This document shows positions 1 through 8,471 of a stretch of DNA of 27,269 nt, in pieces; position 1 is the stretch's first letter, and each line of letters opens with the position of its first letter. The stretch is taken from positions 1-27,269 of the forward strand of contig JAQBGV010000035.1 in the NCBI GenBank assembly GCA_032128395.1. Reading direction: 5' to 3'. The position numbers were made by a program, and so were the translations under genes. The notes below the pieces were generated by a model. It worked only from the letters and a program-made list of their open reading frames with translations. It had not been told where the DNA came from and did not search any database. Source of the stretch: JAQBGV01 sp032128395. GTDB taxonomy: Bacteria > Planctomycetota > UBA8108 > UBA1146.

Positions 1-87
1 TGTCCCGGACGTTCGCCCGCTGATCCACCCCTATTCAACAAGGCAGTCGTGCGGGACCATCCGGAGTACCGGCGAACGTCCGGGACA
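1..87. repeat. 87-bp element bounded by perfect 17-bp inverted repeats
   Basis: The arm TGTCCCGGACGTTCGCC at 1-17 is the exact reverse complement of 71-87. The 53 bases between the arms carry no gene. The size and the ends (TGTCCCGGAC...GTCCGGGACA) suggest a small non-autonomous element such as a MITE or REP-like hairpin. The left arm starts at the first base of the window, so the repeat may be longer and any target duplication is not visible. No second copy was seen in the window. Confidence 0.5.
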
Positions 88-498
88 GGCATCACCTTCG
101 GCGAGCCAGTCCCATCACCCGATTTCGATGGCTTCGAGGAGGTGCCGGATGCAAGAAAGAGACGAGAAGGCCAGTAGCGCTGGGGAGAGTGGATCGCCGG
201 TCGCGACCCGATTGGCGAAGCGGCAGGACCAGGTCGCGTGCGGAGCTGTCGATTCTAGAGAAAGAAGAATCGGGAGCCGCATCCCGGAGCGGACGGAAAC
301 GGAGAGTACCCCGGAGAGGTTCGACTGCCCGGTCCCGGTCCCGGTGACTGCGACCGCGTTCGCCCTGGACAACCTGGCCTTCTTATGGAAGGCGCGGGGT
401 CCTTCCCGACCGGAGGCGACCCATCATGGGGTCGTTGACGATCGGGAAGGACCCCGCAACGATGCAGACGGGTACTCATCGGCGACCGGCCCGCCAGC
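88..498. other. Non-coding stretch downstream of the pilin operon
   Basis: The open frames on both strands here show low-complexity, Arg/Pro/Ser-rich translations typical of chance frames in GC-rich DNA, with no recognisable domain. The only structure seen is the inverted repeat at 394-457 and a short CGGTCC-type tandem near 330-345. It separates the small repeat element from the 3' end of the minor-pilin operon. Confidence 0.5.
394..457. repeat. Perfect 16-bp inverted repeat with nested dyad
   Basis: GCGGGGTCCTTCCCGA at 394-409 is the exact reverse complement of 442-457. Inside the loop, CGACCC (417-422) can pair with GGGTCG (429-434), so the whole unit can form a two-storey hairpin. It lies about 40 bases past the stop of the last pilin gene (minus strand), where it could end or protect that transcript. 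There is no T-run on either side, so it is not a classical intrinsic terminator; a REP-type element is equally possible. Confidence 0.45.
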
Positions 499-1926
499 TT
501 AGTCGGTGTAGAGTTCTCGGGCGCCGACTACCGTCTTCTGCAGGAGCGGCAGGTGGTCGTAGATGAAGGTTCCCGGCTGGAAGAGCGCGTTCGAGTACAG
601 CAGGCTGAAGTCGTCCTCGATCTTCATGATGATGGTCGCGCTGTCGAGGCTCACCTCGCCCCCCGACATCACGCTGTCCTCACCCATCAGGGAGCCGACA
701 ATCGTCGCTTCACCGCCGGGGCGCACCTGAATGCTCGGGCGCCAACCCGCGATGATCACCAACCCGGTCCACTTGAACTCTCCGTAGATGTCGAGCGCGG
801 CGCTCGTCCCTGGCGTGTTGTTGGTGTCCACGTTCGGGTCGTAGTCATCGCGGATCACCAGGATCCCGTTTCCTTCGAAAGTCTGACCGGCGGGAACCTG
901 CAGCTCGCCGGTGACCATGGTGATCCCGGGCATCGTTTCGGTGCCGTAGACGCCGGACTGGTTCCCGGAGTTCAGCTGAGGAACCGTGGGGTCGTTCTCG
1001 AAGGTGCTCCAGAGGCTCCAGGCGTAGTCCTGGACGTCTGCGGCGACGGTGTCGACCGGGAACACGTAGTCGGGAGAGGTCGGATCGCTCGAGTAGCTCC
1101 CGATGGGAGATGGGATGAATCCACTCATCGCGCTCCCCCCGTTCGCGGAGTTGTTCATCCATGCTTGGATGTTCATCTGGCCGACCTGGGTCTGCGACAC
1201 CCAGGGGGCGTAGTCGTGCACCCCGGGGGTCGCCGGATCGGGCGATCCGCCGTTGTACAAGTAGTCCGGAGGGTGGTTGAGCGCGTTCACGGTCATCGGA
1301 ACGCTCGCGGTCTGCCAGGAGGAGGGGTTGTTGCTCACCTGCTGCCAGGTGCTGGGGTCGAACGGATCGACGCCACTCGTCCACTGGAATCCGCCGAGCG
1401 GTTTCTCGATCCCCCCGTTGCCGAAGTAGGCGGGGGTCTCGGGCAGGTACCGCGAGCTGACCATGGTGACTTCGGTCCCGCGCGTCACGTAGCCGCTACC
1501 ATCCCAGGTGGGGTCATCCGGAGCGACGATGCTCCCGCTCGGGAAGTCGTCCACCGGGACGCGGGCCCACGATCGGATCGTCGCCTTCGCGTTCACGATG
1601 TCGATGTCTGTCGAGTAGAAGTACTCCCCGTTCGAGAAGGGGACCCAAACCGCGTTGGCCCCATTCCCCGACACCGGCGCGGTTTGTCCCGCTTCCTTGA
1701 GCCGGGCCATCGCCTGGGCGAGACCCGACTCCGAGATCAGTCGCGCGCTGAAGAGCGACTGCTCGCTCGAGCGGACGACGCTGTGCGCCTTGGTCATGTC
1801 GACGCTGAGGGCGGTGAAGCCCAACAGTCCAACCATGAAGAGGAGCGCGAGAATGAGGGCGACCCCTTTTTCTCGAGGGTTCTTCCGAGCGCTGACGCGC
1901 GCTTGGCCATAAATCTGGAGGTCCAT
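499..1926 (-). CDS. PilX/GspK-like minor pilin, pilus tip component
   Basis: Predicted 475-residue protein whose N-terminus has a short basic leader (RKNPREKG) followed by a hydrophobic helix (VALILALLFMVGLLGFTAL, about residues 22-40), the layout of PilX N-terminal and GspK-type pseudopilins. The rest is a long, Gly/Ser/Asp-rich extracellular part with no other recognisable domain. Family members sit at the tip of type IV pili or type II pseudopili and help start assembly. The ATG at 1926 is preceded by AGGAGAG, which overlaps the stop of the upstream PilV-like gene, so the two are translated in series. It is the last gene of a three-gene operon. Assignment rests on the N-terminus and context; the C-terminal region is unassigned. 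Confidence 0.7.
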   Translation of the reverse strand: MDLQIYGQARVSARKNPREKGVALILALLFMVGLLGFTALSVDMTKAHSVVRSSEQSLFSARLISESGLAQAMARLKEAGQTAPVSGNGANAVWVPFSNGEYFYSTDIDIVNAKATIRSWARVPVDDFPSGSIVAPDDPTWDGSGYVTRGTEVTMVSSRYLPETPAYFGNGGIEKPLGGFQWTSGVDPFDPSTWQQVSNNPSSWQTASVPMTVNALNHPPDYLYNGGSPDPATPGVHDYAPWVSQTQVGQMNIQAWMNNSANGGSAMSGFIPSPIGSYSSDPTSPDYVFPVDTVAADVQDYAWSLWSTFENDPTVPQLNSGNQSGVYGTETMPGITMVTGELQVPAGQTFEGNGILVIRDDYDPNVDTNNTPGTSAALDIYGEFKWTGLVIIAGWRPSIQVRPGGEATIVGSLMGEDSVMSGGEVSLDSATIIMKIEDDFSLLYSNALFQPGTFIYDHLPLLQKTVVGARELYTD

Positions 1927-1938
1927 CGTGGTGCTCTC

Positions 1939-2472
1939 CTAGTCGGTAGTCTGGGCGAATCGGCGATGAAATGTCTGAGTGACCGTTCCACGGTCGTCAG
2001 TGAAACTGACTGTGATTTCGACGGGGACCAGCTGGAGATCGGAGCCGTTCGCCTGTCCCCCGAGGTTGTCGTTGCTGTCGCCGTCGAAGTTCAAGTCCTG
2101 GGGCCCGCCGAGTACGGCCGGAATGGTGGGCTCGTCCGCGTAGCACGTGATCGAGATCGTTCCCGCGGGAAGCGCCGTGATCGTGCGAGTCTCGCCGTTG
2201 TGCGAGCTGTACACCGCGCCGATCCCCTCGAACAGGGGAAGGTTGTTGGGCAGGTTCGCCTGCTCCTGGATCTCGGCACAGACATCGCGGACGGCGCGGA
2301 GCGCGAGCGAGAAGCTCTCCGACTCATCCAGGCTGCGGCTGCCCTGGAGTAGCGTGAGACCGGTGGTCAGGAGTGCGGTCGCGAACAGGGCAAGGGCGAT
2401 CGTCACTTCGACGAGGCTGAAGCCGTCTTCACGCGATGGGCGACCATCGACCGAAGTCGTGAAAAGTTGCAA
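1939..2472 (-). CDS. PilV/GspI-like minor pilin (type IV prepilin)
   Basis: Predicted 177-residue prepilin. Residues 16-30 read DGFSLVEVTIALALF: a prepilin peptidase site after Gly17, then a mature N-terminal Phe with Glu at mature position 5, followed by a hydrophobic helix. The later part has a small beta-rich domain with Asp/Asn-rich stretches. The start is TTG at 2472, supported by GAGAGGGGA about 7 bases upstream; no in-frame ATG fits better. It lies 23 bases after the PilW-like gene and 12 bases before the PilX-like gene. In known systems such V/I-type minor pilins form a tip complex with W/J and X/K partners, which is the order seen here. Confidence 0.78.
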   Translation of the reverse strand: MQLFTTSVDGRPSREDGFSLVEVTIALALFATALLTTGLTLLQGSRSLDESESFSLALRAVRDVCAEIQEQANLPNNLPLFEGIGAVYSSHNGETRTITALPAGTISITCYADEPTIPAVLGGPQDLNFDGDSNDNLGGQANGSDLQLVPVEITVSFTDDRGTVTQTFHRRFAQTTD

Positions 2473-2495
2473 AGTTGTTCCCCTCTCGAACCGCG

Positions 2496-3185
2496 CTAGA
2501 AGCGCAGCGCGATCCTCTCTTCGAGCACGAAGTCGGCGGACCTCAAGAAGGTCCCGTTCCTCTGGAGAAAGTTCGTTCGCAGGGTGATCGTGATCAGTCG
2601 ACCGCTGGCGCTCGCGGTGTCGACGATCGTCAGCATCGGCCCGACTTGTGGCGCGAACTCCGCGGGGAGCAGAACCTCCACCGCAGGTACGCCGGCCACG
2701 AATCCGGTCGTCGCATCGTCATCCGTGGTGCCGAGCAATCCATCCGCGCCAGCTCCGGTGTCCCACACCGCGTCGAGATCCGGTGCTCGACCGATGACGA
2801 CCCCTGCCGCGGGGTGGATCGACTGGTTCGGGCCGATCAAGTGGACCACCAGCACGTCGTCGTAGACCGCTGCAGCCGCGACGACGTCTTCCAACTCACG
2901 GAAGCGCAGACCCCACTCGTTCCCCCCCCCTCCGAGGGGGAGCAACGAGAAGGCGGCATCGGAGGTCACCGCGCTGCCGACGAGCTGCGCCAGTCGATCC
3001 ATCGCGGACCTGGACCGCAGGGTCAGTTCGGAGTCGGAGCGCTCTTCACCGAACGCGGTCTGGACCGTCCAGAAGGAGCTCGTCACTCCACCTGCGAGGA
3101 GCCCGAGGAGCGCGACCACCATGACGATTTCGATGATCGTGAATCCGGCTCTGCGCCGCGCCCGATCGAAACAGTTCGATCCCAT
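2496..3185 (-). CDS. PilW/GspJ-like minor pilin (type IV prepilin)
   Basis: First gene of the minor-pilin operon, predicted 229 residues. A basic leader ends RRRAG, and the mature protein begins FTIIEIVMVVALLGLLAG with Glu at position 5, a clear class III signal peptide for prepilin peptidase. The chosen ATG at 3185 has AGAGAGGGA just upstream; an in-frame start 21 codons earlier has no better ribosome site. The body is a beta-rich pilin-like domain with no catalytic motif. A run of nine C on the plus strand (2922-2930) lies in the coding part, but the frame stays open through it to a stop placed correctly for the next gene. The PilW/J label comes from position and size, not from a diagnostic motif. 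Confidence 0.75.
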   Translation of the reverse strand: MGSNCFDRARRRAGFTIIEIVMVVALLGLLAGGVTSSFWTVQTAFGEERSDSELTLRSRSAMDRLAQLVGSAVTSDAAFSLLPLGGGGNEWGLRFRELEDVVAAAAVYDDVLVVHLIGPNQSIHPAAGVVIGRAPDLDAVWDTGAGADGLLGTTDDDATTGFVAGVPAVEVLLPAEFAPQVGPMLTIVDTASASGRLITITLRTNFLQRNGTFLRSADFVLEERIALRF

Positions 3186-3488
3186 TGTCCCTCTCTTCGA
3201 AATGTCCTGCCCCGCGCGGGCCGCGGGGCGGTTGACGCTGGGCTGCACACAGGAGAAGAAGTCGGGTGTGCGGCCGAGTCCAAGGAAAGCCTACGATGAG
3301 CGGTGCGGGGGTGACGAGACCGATGAATCAGAAGGGAGCTCGCGGGTGCGGGACCGCGTGATCCGCACTCGGCAATCGTTTCCGGGTCTCGAATCGGAGT
3401 GTTGCGGTTCCCCGTGTTTGCCCCCCTCGCGATCGGGACTAATTTCCGGGACCCGCGATCAGGGGGCAGAGAGTCGCACGGACGAAAC
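3186..3488. other. Intergenic region between PqqB-like gene and pilin operon
   Basis: About 300 bases with no convincing gene. It should hold the promoter of the minus-strand pilin operon, but no clear -35/-10 pair was found. Near 3420-3467 a GCCCCC/GGGGGC outer dyad encloses two GCGATC copies and two CGGGAC copies; this may be a weak terminator of the PqqB-like transcript. Confidence 0.35.
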
Positions 3489-4437
3489 TCAGAGTCCGAG
3501 CCGTTCCCCTTCTTCCGCAATCTGAAATCCGAGTCGCTTCAACTCGGCGCGGATGGTTCGATCGCACAGCGCGGGGTTCGTGTGGTTCAGGTGGATGAAC
3601 CGGACGCTCCCGGGGGCCGTGCGAGCACGCTCGGCGAGCCGCTCCATCGTGACGACCATCGGTGGATGCGGGATCTCGGAGATGTCGCGGCCGGGGAGTT
3701 CGCGACCGTCGTAGAAGGTGGCGTCGAGGTAGGCGACGTCGACCCCCCTCGAGCATCTCCTCGAGCAGGGTTCCCTCGAATCGATCGATGTCGGGGCAGA
3801 AGAGCACGGTGCGCGTGGGTCCCTCGATCCGGAACGCCACTGTGTCCGAGAACTCATCGCGGTGGGGGACCGGGATCGCAGTCACCGCGATCCCGTCGAT
3901 CGGGGAGAACGGCACCCCCGCGGAGAAAATGACCGGTTCGACCTGGGCGAGCTCCACGAGCTGACTCCATGGTCCGTTGGTGGTGAGGAAGCGCGCCATG
4001 CGATCAGTGACGTGGAGCGGGATCGACTGGGTCGAGGCGACTTCGCGTCCGAAGTGGATCAGCCCCGCGTAATGCCCGATGTGCGCGTGGGTGAGCAGAA
4101 CGGCGTCGACGGGGTGCCGAGGGGCCTCGGACGTGCCCGTCACGCGCCGAAAGAGCGCGAGCTGCGACCCGATCGCAGGAGTCGCTTCGATGAGCACAGT
4201 GCGGCCGCTCTCGCGGTCGAGGATCCCGAGGCACGCGGGGGAGAGGCTCCGCCCGCTCTTGCGCGCTTCGACGCAGCAGGGCTTCTGACACCCGACGTGG
4301 GGGAGACCGCCGTCCTGGGCGATCCCGAGGACGACGAGTTCGAAGCGATGGGGGGAGGGTGAGTCTTCACGTGGCGCGGGGTGCGCGCAGCCGAGGCAGA
4401 AGAGCAAGAGGAGGGGGAGGGGCCAGTGGGGACGGAT
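3489..4437 (-). CDS. PqqB-like MBL-fold metallohydrolase lipoprotein, frame broken by one base
   Basis: Metallo-beta-lactamase-fold protein related to PqqB. The N-terminal part has GIAQDGGLPHVGC followed by a Cys pair, then the metal-site loop LTHAHIGHYAGL; the C-terminal part has LDATFYDGREL and HLNHTNPAL, all in the order seen in PqqB-like proteins. These halves are in different frames: removing one C from the six-C run at 3743-3748 joins EMLEG to VDVAYLDA and gives about 315 residues ending at the stop at 3489. The N-terminus is a lipoprotein signal with the lipobox LGC. No ATG/GTG/TTG gives a full signal peptide: TTG at 4407 leaves only seven residues, whereas AAAGGAG lies five bases before an ATC at 4437 that would give a complete one. 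Substrate is unknown; no other pqq genes are present, so PQQ synthesis is not implied. Confidence 0.7.
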
Positions 4438-4560
4438 GGGGGCTCCTTTCGCGGGAGTCCCTCAGTGTAGTCGGGGTGGACGGAGATCTCTCGCAAAGAC
4501 GCGCGGACGCGGAGGACGCCATGATCGACCTGGGATTGCCAAGAAACACCGCCGACGCCC

Positions 4561-4594
4561 GTTGGCCCTCTCGGGCACGGACGCCGGCGCCAAC
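4561..4594 (-). terminator. Possible weak stem-loop after clpC
   Basis: GTTGGC (4561-4566) pairs with GCCAAC (4589-4594), with an alternative inner GCCC/GGGC stem at 4565-4576. It lies about 40 bases past the corrected clpC stop and before the PqqB-like gene. There is no T-run, so a terminator role is tentative. Confidence 0.25.
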
Positions 4595-4632
4595 GATTCC
4601 CCGGTCCCGGAAGCCAGGCGCGCGCGTGTGCG

Positions 4633-7099
4633 CTACGGCATGACCTCCGAGGAGACCGGGGTCCCCTCGTTTACGATGACGAGAATATCGCCCCCCCTCC
4701 AGGGTGACGCGGATCGCACCCCCTTCGACGAGCTTCCTGTCCAGGATCAGATCCGCGATCTGGTCCTGGATCTGCTCCTCGAGCACGCGACGAATCCCGC
4801 GAGCGCCGAGGTGCGGGCCCGAGCCGAGTTCGATCAAGAGATCGGAAGCCTCGGGATCGAGCGTGATCGAGAGTCCGAGATTGATCAGGCGCTTCTCGAG
4901 CTTGCGCACCTCCAGATCGAGGATTTGGGCGAGCTCGTCGTGACTGAAGCTGTCGAAGACGACCAGCTCATCGACGCGGTTGAGGAACTCGGGACGGAAA
5001 TGACCGCGAAACACCTCGACCAAGTGGTCGCGCTGACTCTTGCGGTGCGCGGACGCGTCCCCGCTGGTGAAGCCGAGGGGAGTGTGCGTGTCCAGTTCGC
5101 TGACCCCCAGGTTCGAAGTCATGATCACAATGGTGTTCCGGAAGTCGACCTGACGGCCGAACGAATCGGTCAGGCGACCCTCCTCGAGAATCTGCAGGAG
5201 GGTGTTCAGTACATCGGGGTGCGCCTTCTCGACCTCGTCGAAGAGCACCACCAAGTACGGCTTCCGGCGGACCCTCTCGGTGAGCTGGCCGCCCTCTTCG
5301 TACCCGATGTAGCCGGGCGGTGAACCGATCAGGCGCGAGACAGAGTGCTTCTCCATGTACTCCGACATGTCGAGTGCGAGGAGCGCGTCCTTGTTGCCGA
5401 AGAGGAAGTTCGCGAGCGCCTTGGCGACCAGCGTCTTCCCGACCCCGGAAGGGCCGACGAAGATGAAGCTGCCGAGGGGCCGGTTCGGGTCGCGCAGGCC
5501 GGCGCGGGCGCGGCGGATCGCCTTCGCGATCGATTTGATCGCGTGATCCTGGCTGACCACTTCCTTGTGGATGTGATCCTCGATCTTGCGGAGCCGCTCC
5601 GCCTCCTCCTCCAGGATGTTCTGCACCGGAATCCCGGTCATGCTCGCGATGGTGCGGCGGATCGCCTCTGCGTCGATCGCCCCGTCGACCTCCTTGGTCG
5701 ACTTCTTCCACTCGAGGAGAACCTTCTCCTTCGAATCCTTCGCGGACTCGAGATGGTCGCGGATCTGCGCCGCGGACTCGAAATCCTGCGCGAACACCGC
5801 TTCGTTCTTCTCGCGCTCGAGCTTCTCGATCATCCCCTCGACATTGGTGACGTCGGGGGGGCGCGTCGTGCGCTCGAGGCGCTCCGATGAGCACGCCTCG
5901 TCGAGCACGTCGATCGCCTTGTCGGGGAGGAAGCGGTTCGAGATGTAACGGATCGCGAGGTCGACCGACGCTTCGAGTGCGGTGTCGTCGATCCGCACGC
6001 GGTGGTGCGCCTCGAACGTGTCGCGCAGCCCCGTCAGGATCTCGAGAGCCTCGTCGCGGCTCGGGGGCTCGACGTGGATCGGCTGGAAGCGCCGCTCCAT
6101 CGCGCCGTCCTTCTCGATGTGCTTGCGGTACTCATCGAGGGTGGTCGCGCCGATGCACTGGATCTCGCCGCGCGACAGCGAGGGCTTCAGAATGTTCGAG
6201 GCGTCGAGGCTCGACTCCGAGGCCCCCGCTCCCATGATGGTGTGGAGCTCGTCGATGAAGAGGATCACGTTCCCGGCGTCGACGACTTCCTTGATGATCG
6301 CCTTGATCCGCTTCTCGAACTCGCCGCGGTACTTCGTGCCGGCGAGCAAGGACGCCAGATCGAGCGAGACGAGGCGCTTCCGGGCGAGGATCTCGGGGAC
6401 GTGACCATCCGCGATCATCTGGGCGAGCCCCTCGATGATCGCAGTCTTGCCGACCCCTGGTTCGCCGATCACCACCGGGTTGTTCTTCGTCTTGCGCGAC
6501 AGGATCTGGATGATCCGGGTGATCTCCTTGGCGCGTCCGATCACCGGATCGAGCCGATTCTGCGACGCGAGGTCGGTCAGGTCGGTGCCGTTCGAATCGA
6601 TGGTCGGAGTGGGGGCCCCCTGGCGACGCATCATCTTCTGAGGGAGCTGATCGTTGTCGCCGCCGAGCATCCTCTGGATGACGTTCTGCAGCTTGTCCTT
6701 GCCGACGTCCTTCTCGTTGAGGATCCGCGACGCCTCCCCCTCCTCCTCACGGCAGAGCCCGAGCAACAAGTGCTCGGTCCCGACGTAGTACTGATCCATC
6801 TGCACCGCCTGCTCGCGAGCGAGTTCGAGGCAGCGCTTGGCGTGGGGAGTGTAGGGGAGCACGCCGGACTCGGCGCGCGGGCTGCGGGGGATCCGTTGGA
6901 GGCTCTCGTTGAGGACCTTCAGGATCGCCTCGGGATTCACATCGAGTCTGAGAATCGACTGCACCGCGACGGAGTCCGGTTGATGCAGGAGCGCCCAGAG
7001 CACGTGCTCGGTGCCGACATAGCCGTGCTGAAGTCGCTGCGCCTCGCCGTTCGCGATTTGCAGGACCTTCTCGGCCTTCTCGGTGAACTTGACCGCCAA
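4633..7099 (-). CDS. clpC: ClpC AAA+ unfoldase, C-terminus displaced by a one-base insertion
   Basis: Hsp100 unfoldase that feeds substrates to the ClpP protease in the cytoplasm. Two Clp N-terminal repeats (about 1-70 and 80-145) precede AAA domain 1 with Walker A GEPGVGKT (212-219) and Walker B VILFIDE (278-284). A UVR-type coiled coil (about 423-452) marks ClpC rather than ClpB. AAA domain 2 has GPSGVGKT (549-556), Walker B LVVLFDE, the ClpP-docking tripeptide LGF (675-677) and sensor-2 GARGIRR (765-771). Start is TTG at 7099 behind a strong GAGGAGGTGA site. After residue 803 the literal frame reads into about 107 unrelated residues; dropping one C from the seven-C run at 4691-4697 instead gives DILVIVNEGTPVSSEVMP and a stop at 4633, for 821 residues, the usual ClpC size. 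No CtsR or HrcA operator was recognised upstream. Confidence 0.95.
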
Positions 7100-7427
7100 C
7101 TCTCACCTCCTCGCCCGGTCGGGCCGGCTGCAGTCGGGGTTCGCGCGAGCGCGCGTCCGGGAGGTCCGGACATTCACCGAGAGCCGGAGCGAGCAGCGAC
7201 TCCGGGGGAATCGCGTGACCGTGCGGATGCCAGGGAAACGAACTGGCGGGACCCGGGGAGGGACGCGGGAGCCTCCCCCCCGCGCACGACCTCAGAGCGA
7301 GGAAGGTCGCACCACCAGGGAAGTGTAGGATGCGGCCCCCATACCCGTCCAAGAGCCCAAATTTGTCGTTCGGTCGGCCCGCGAGATGCCACGCGACCTG
7401 GGGAGGAGAACGCGGGGCGTGAGGCGC
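7100..7427. other. Intergenic region upstream of clpC
   Basis: About 330 bases with no credible gene. Any clpC promoter must lie here or further upstream, but no consensus promoter or heat-shock operator stands out. The part next to the channel gene is GC-rich, with a run GCGGGAGCCTCCCCCCCGC near 7267-7285 that could fold weakly. Confidence 0.35.
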
Positions 7428-8261
7428 CTACAGGCGCTTCCCACAGAACTTGCAGTGCACCGCATCGACGTCGTGCCCCTCGCGGCTGCAGTGGGGGCAG
7501 TGTTGCGTGGTCAGCACGGGCTCCTTGCCGGCGCGGGCGATCTCGACACTGATGATCCCGGTCGGGATCGCGATGATCCCGTACCCGATCACCATCACCA
7601 CGGACGCGAGGAATTGTCCGAGGGGCGACTGGGGCGCGATGTCCCCGTAGCCGACCGTGGTCATCGTCACGATCGCCCAGTACATGCTCTGCGGGATGCT
7701 GGAGAAGCGCGTCTCTGGTCCCCCCTCGACGAGGTACATCAGAGCGCCGATCACGAGGACCATATTGAGCACTGCGAACAGGAAGACGGTGATCTTCGCC
7801 CGACTCGCCCGCAGGGCCAGCATCAGTGTGTTTCCCTGCGAGACGAAATGGCCGAGCTTGAAGACCCGGAAGATGCGGAGGAGGCGGAGCGCCCGGACCA
7901 CCATCAGCGGCTGCGCCCCGGGGATCACCAGGCTGATGTAACCGGGCACGATCGAGATCAAGTCGACCACCCCGAAGAAACTCGTCGCGTAGCGGGCGGG
8001 GCTGCGCACGCACCAGAGCCTGAGGGCGTATTCGACGGAGAACAGGCCGGTGAAGAGCCACTCGGTCGCTTCGAACGCCGGGCCGTAGTCGAGGCGAATG
8101 CTCTCCACGCTCTCGAGCAGGAGCGCAGCGGTGGAGAGCACGATCGACCAGAGGAGGGCGATGTCGAACGCCCGCCCGGCGGGGGTGTCCGCCTCGAAGA
8201 TCACCTCGTGAACACGGTTGCGCCCGGGGGTGAGGGCCGGCTCGATGCTCCCGCGGTCCAT
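7428..8261 (-). CDS. Voltage-gated potassium channel subunit with C-terminal zinc ribbon
   Basis: Predicted 277-residue inner-membrane channel of the six-helix Kv type. The S4 voltage sensor is visible as regularly spaced positive charges at Arg123, 126, 129, 132 and Lys135 (VVRALRLLRIFRVFK). The selectivity filter TTVGYGD is at 201-207, between S5 and S6; the sequence TVGYGD predicts K+ selectivity. The short cytoplasmic tail ends in CPHC (255-258) and CKFC (270-273), a four-Cys zinc ribbon, in place of an RCK or cyclic-nucleotide domain. The ATG at 8261 has AAGGGGGA upstream; an earlier in-frame start at 8318 has no better site. It is transcribed divergently from the TPR-peptidase gene and on the same strand as clpC, but a 328-base gap argues against a shared operon. 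Confidence 0.9.
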   Translation of the reverse strand: MDRGSIEPALTPGRNRVHEVIFEADTPAGRAFDIALLWSIVLSTAALLLESVESIRLDYGPAFEATEWLFTGLFSVEYALRLWCVRSPARYATSFFGVVDLISIVPGYISLVIPGAQPLMVVRALRLLRIFRVFKLGHFVSQGNTLMLALRASRAKITVFLFAVLNMVLVIGALMYLVEGGPETRFSSIPQSMYWAIVTMTTVGYGDIAPQSPLGQFLASVVMVIGYGIIAIPTGIISVEIARAGKEPVLTTQHCPHCSREGHDVDAVHCKFCGKRL

Positions 8262-8416
8262 CGCATCCCCCTTCGCCGGGATCGTAGCGGATCTTCCGGC
8301 TCCGCGGCGACCGTTCACTGCAAGGGCGAGTTCTCGCCAAGACCGCCAGGGACGCCGAGAGTCACGTCAGGCGCAGCCCTCCACCGATCGGCCCGTTGAA
8401 ATTTTTCGATCACCGG

Positions 8417-8444
8417 TGGGACCCGCGCGCGGGGACGTTATCCT
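8417..8444 (+). promoter_or_regulatory. Possible promoter of the TPR-peptidase gene
   Basis: TGGGAC (8417-8422) and TATCCT (8439-8444) are spaced by 16 bases and lie about 28 bases before the TTG start at 8472. Both hexamers match the sigma-70 consensus only in part. A TTGAAATTTTT stretch just upstream (8396-8406) is the only AT-rich patch in this divergent intergenic region. Confidence 0.25.
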
Positions 8445-8471
8445 GGCCCCCGGCCCGAAAGTGAGGTTCCG

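Noticed and set aside
115..502. Overlapping small open frames on both strands in the left flank
   Set aside because: No ribosome site of note, no domain, and biased composition typical of chance frames.
553..2352. Long plus-strand open frame of 599 codons over the pilin genes
   Set aside because: It lies antisense to two genes with clear prepilin signals and translates to Arg/Val/Asp/His-rich text with no domain, as expected for GC-rich antisense frames.
2922..2930. Nine-C run in the PilW-like gene as a third frame error
   Set aside because: The frame remains open through the run and ends at a stop that fits the spacing and ribosome site of the next gene.
4367..4632. The 107-residue tail of the literal clpC frame as a new ClpC domain
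   Set aside because: It is low-complexity Arg/Pro/Ser-rich, overlaps the start of the PqqB-like gene, and a one-base change restores a normal ClpC ending.
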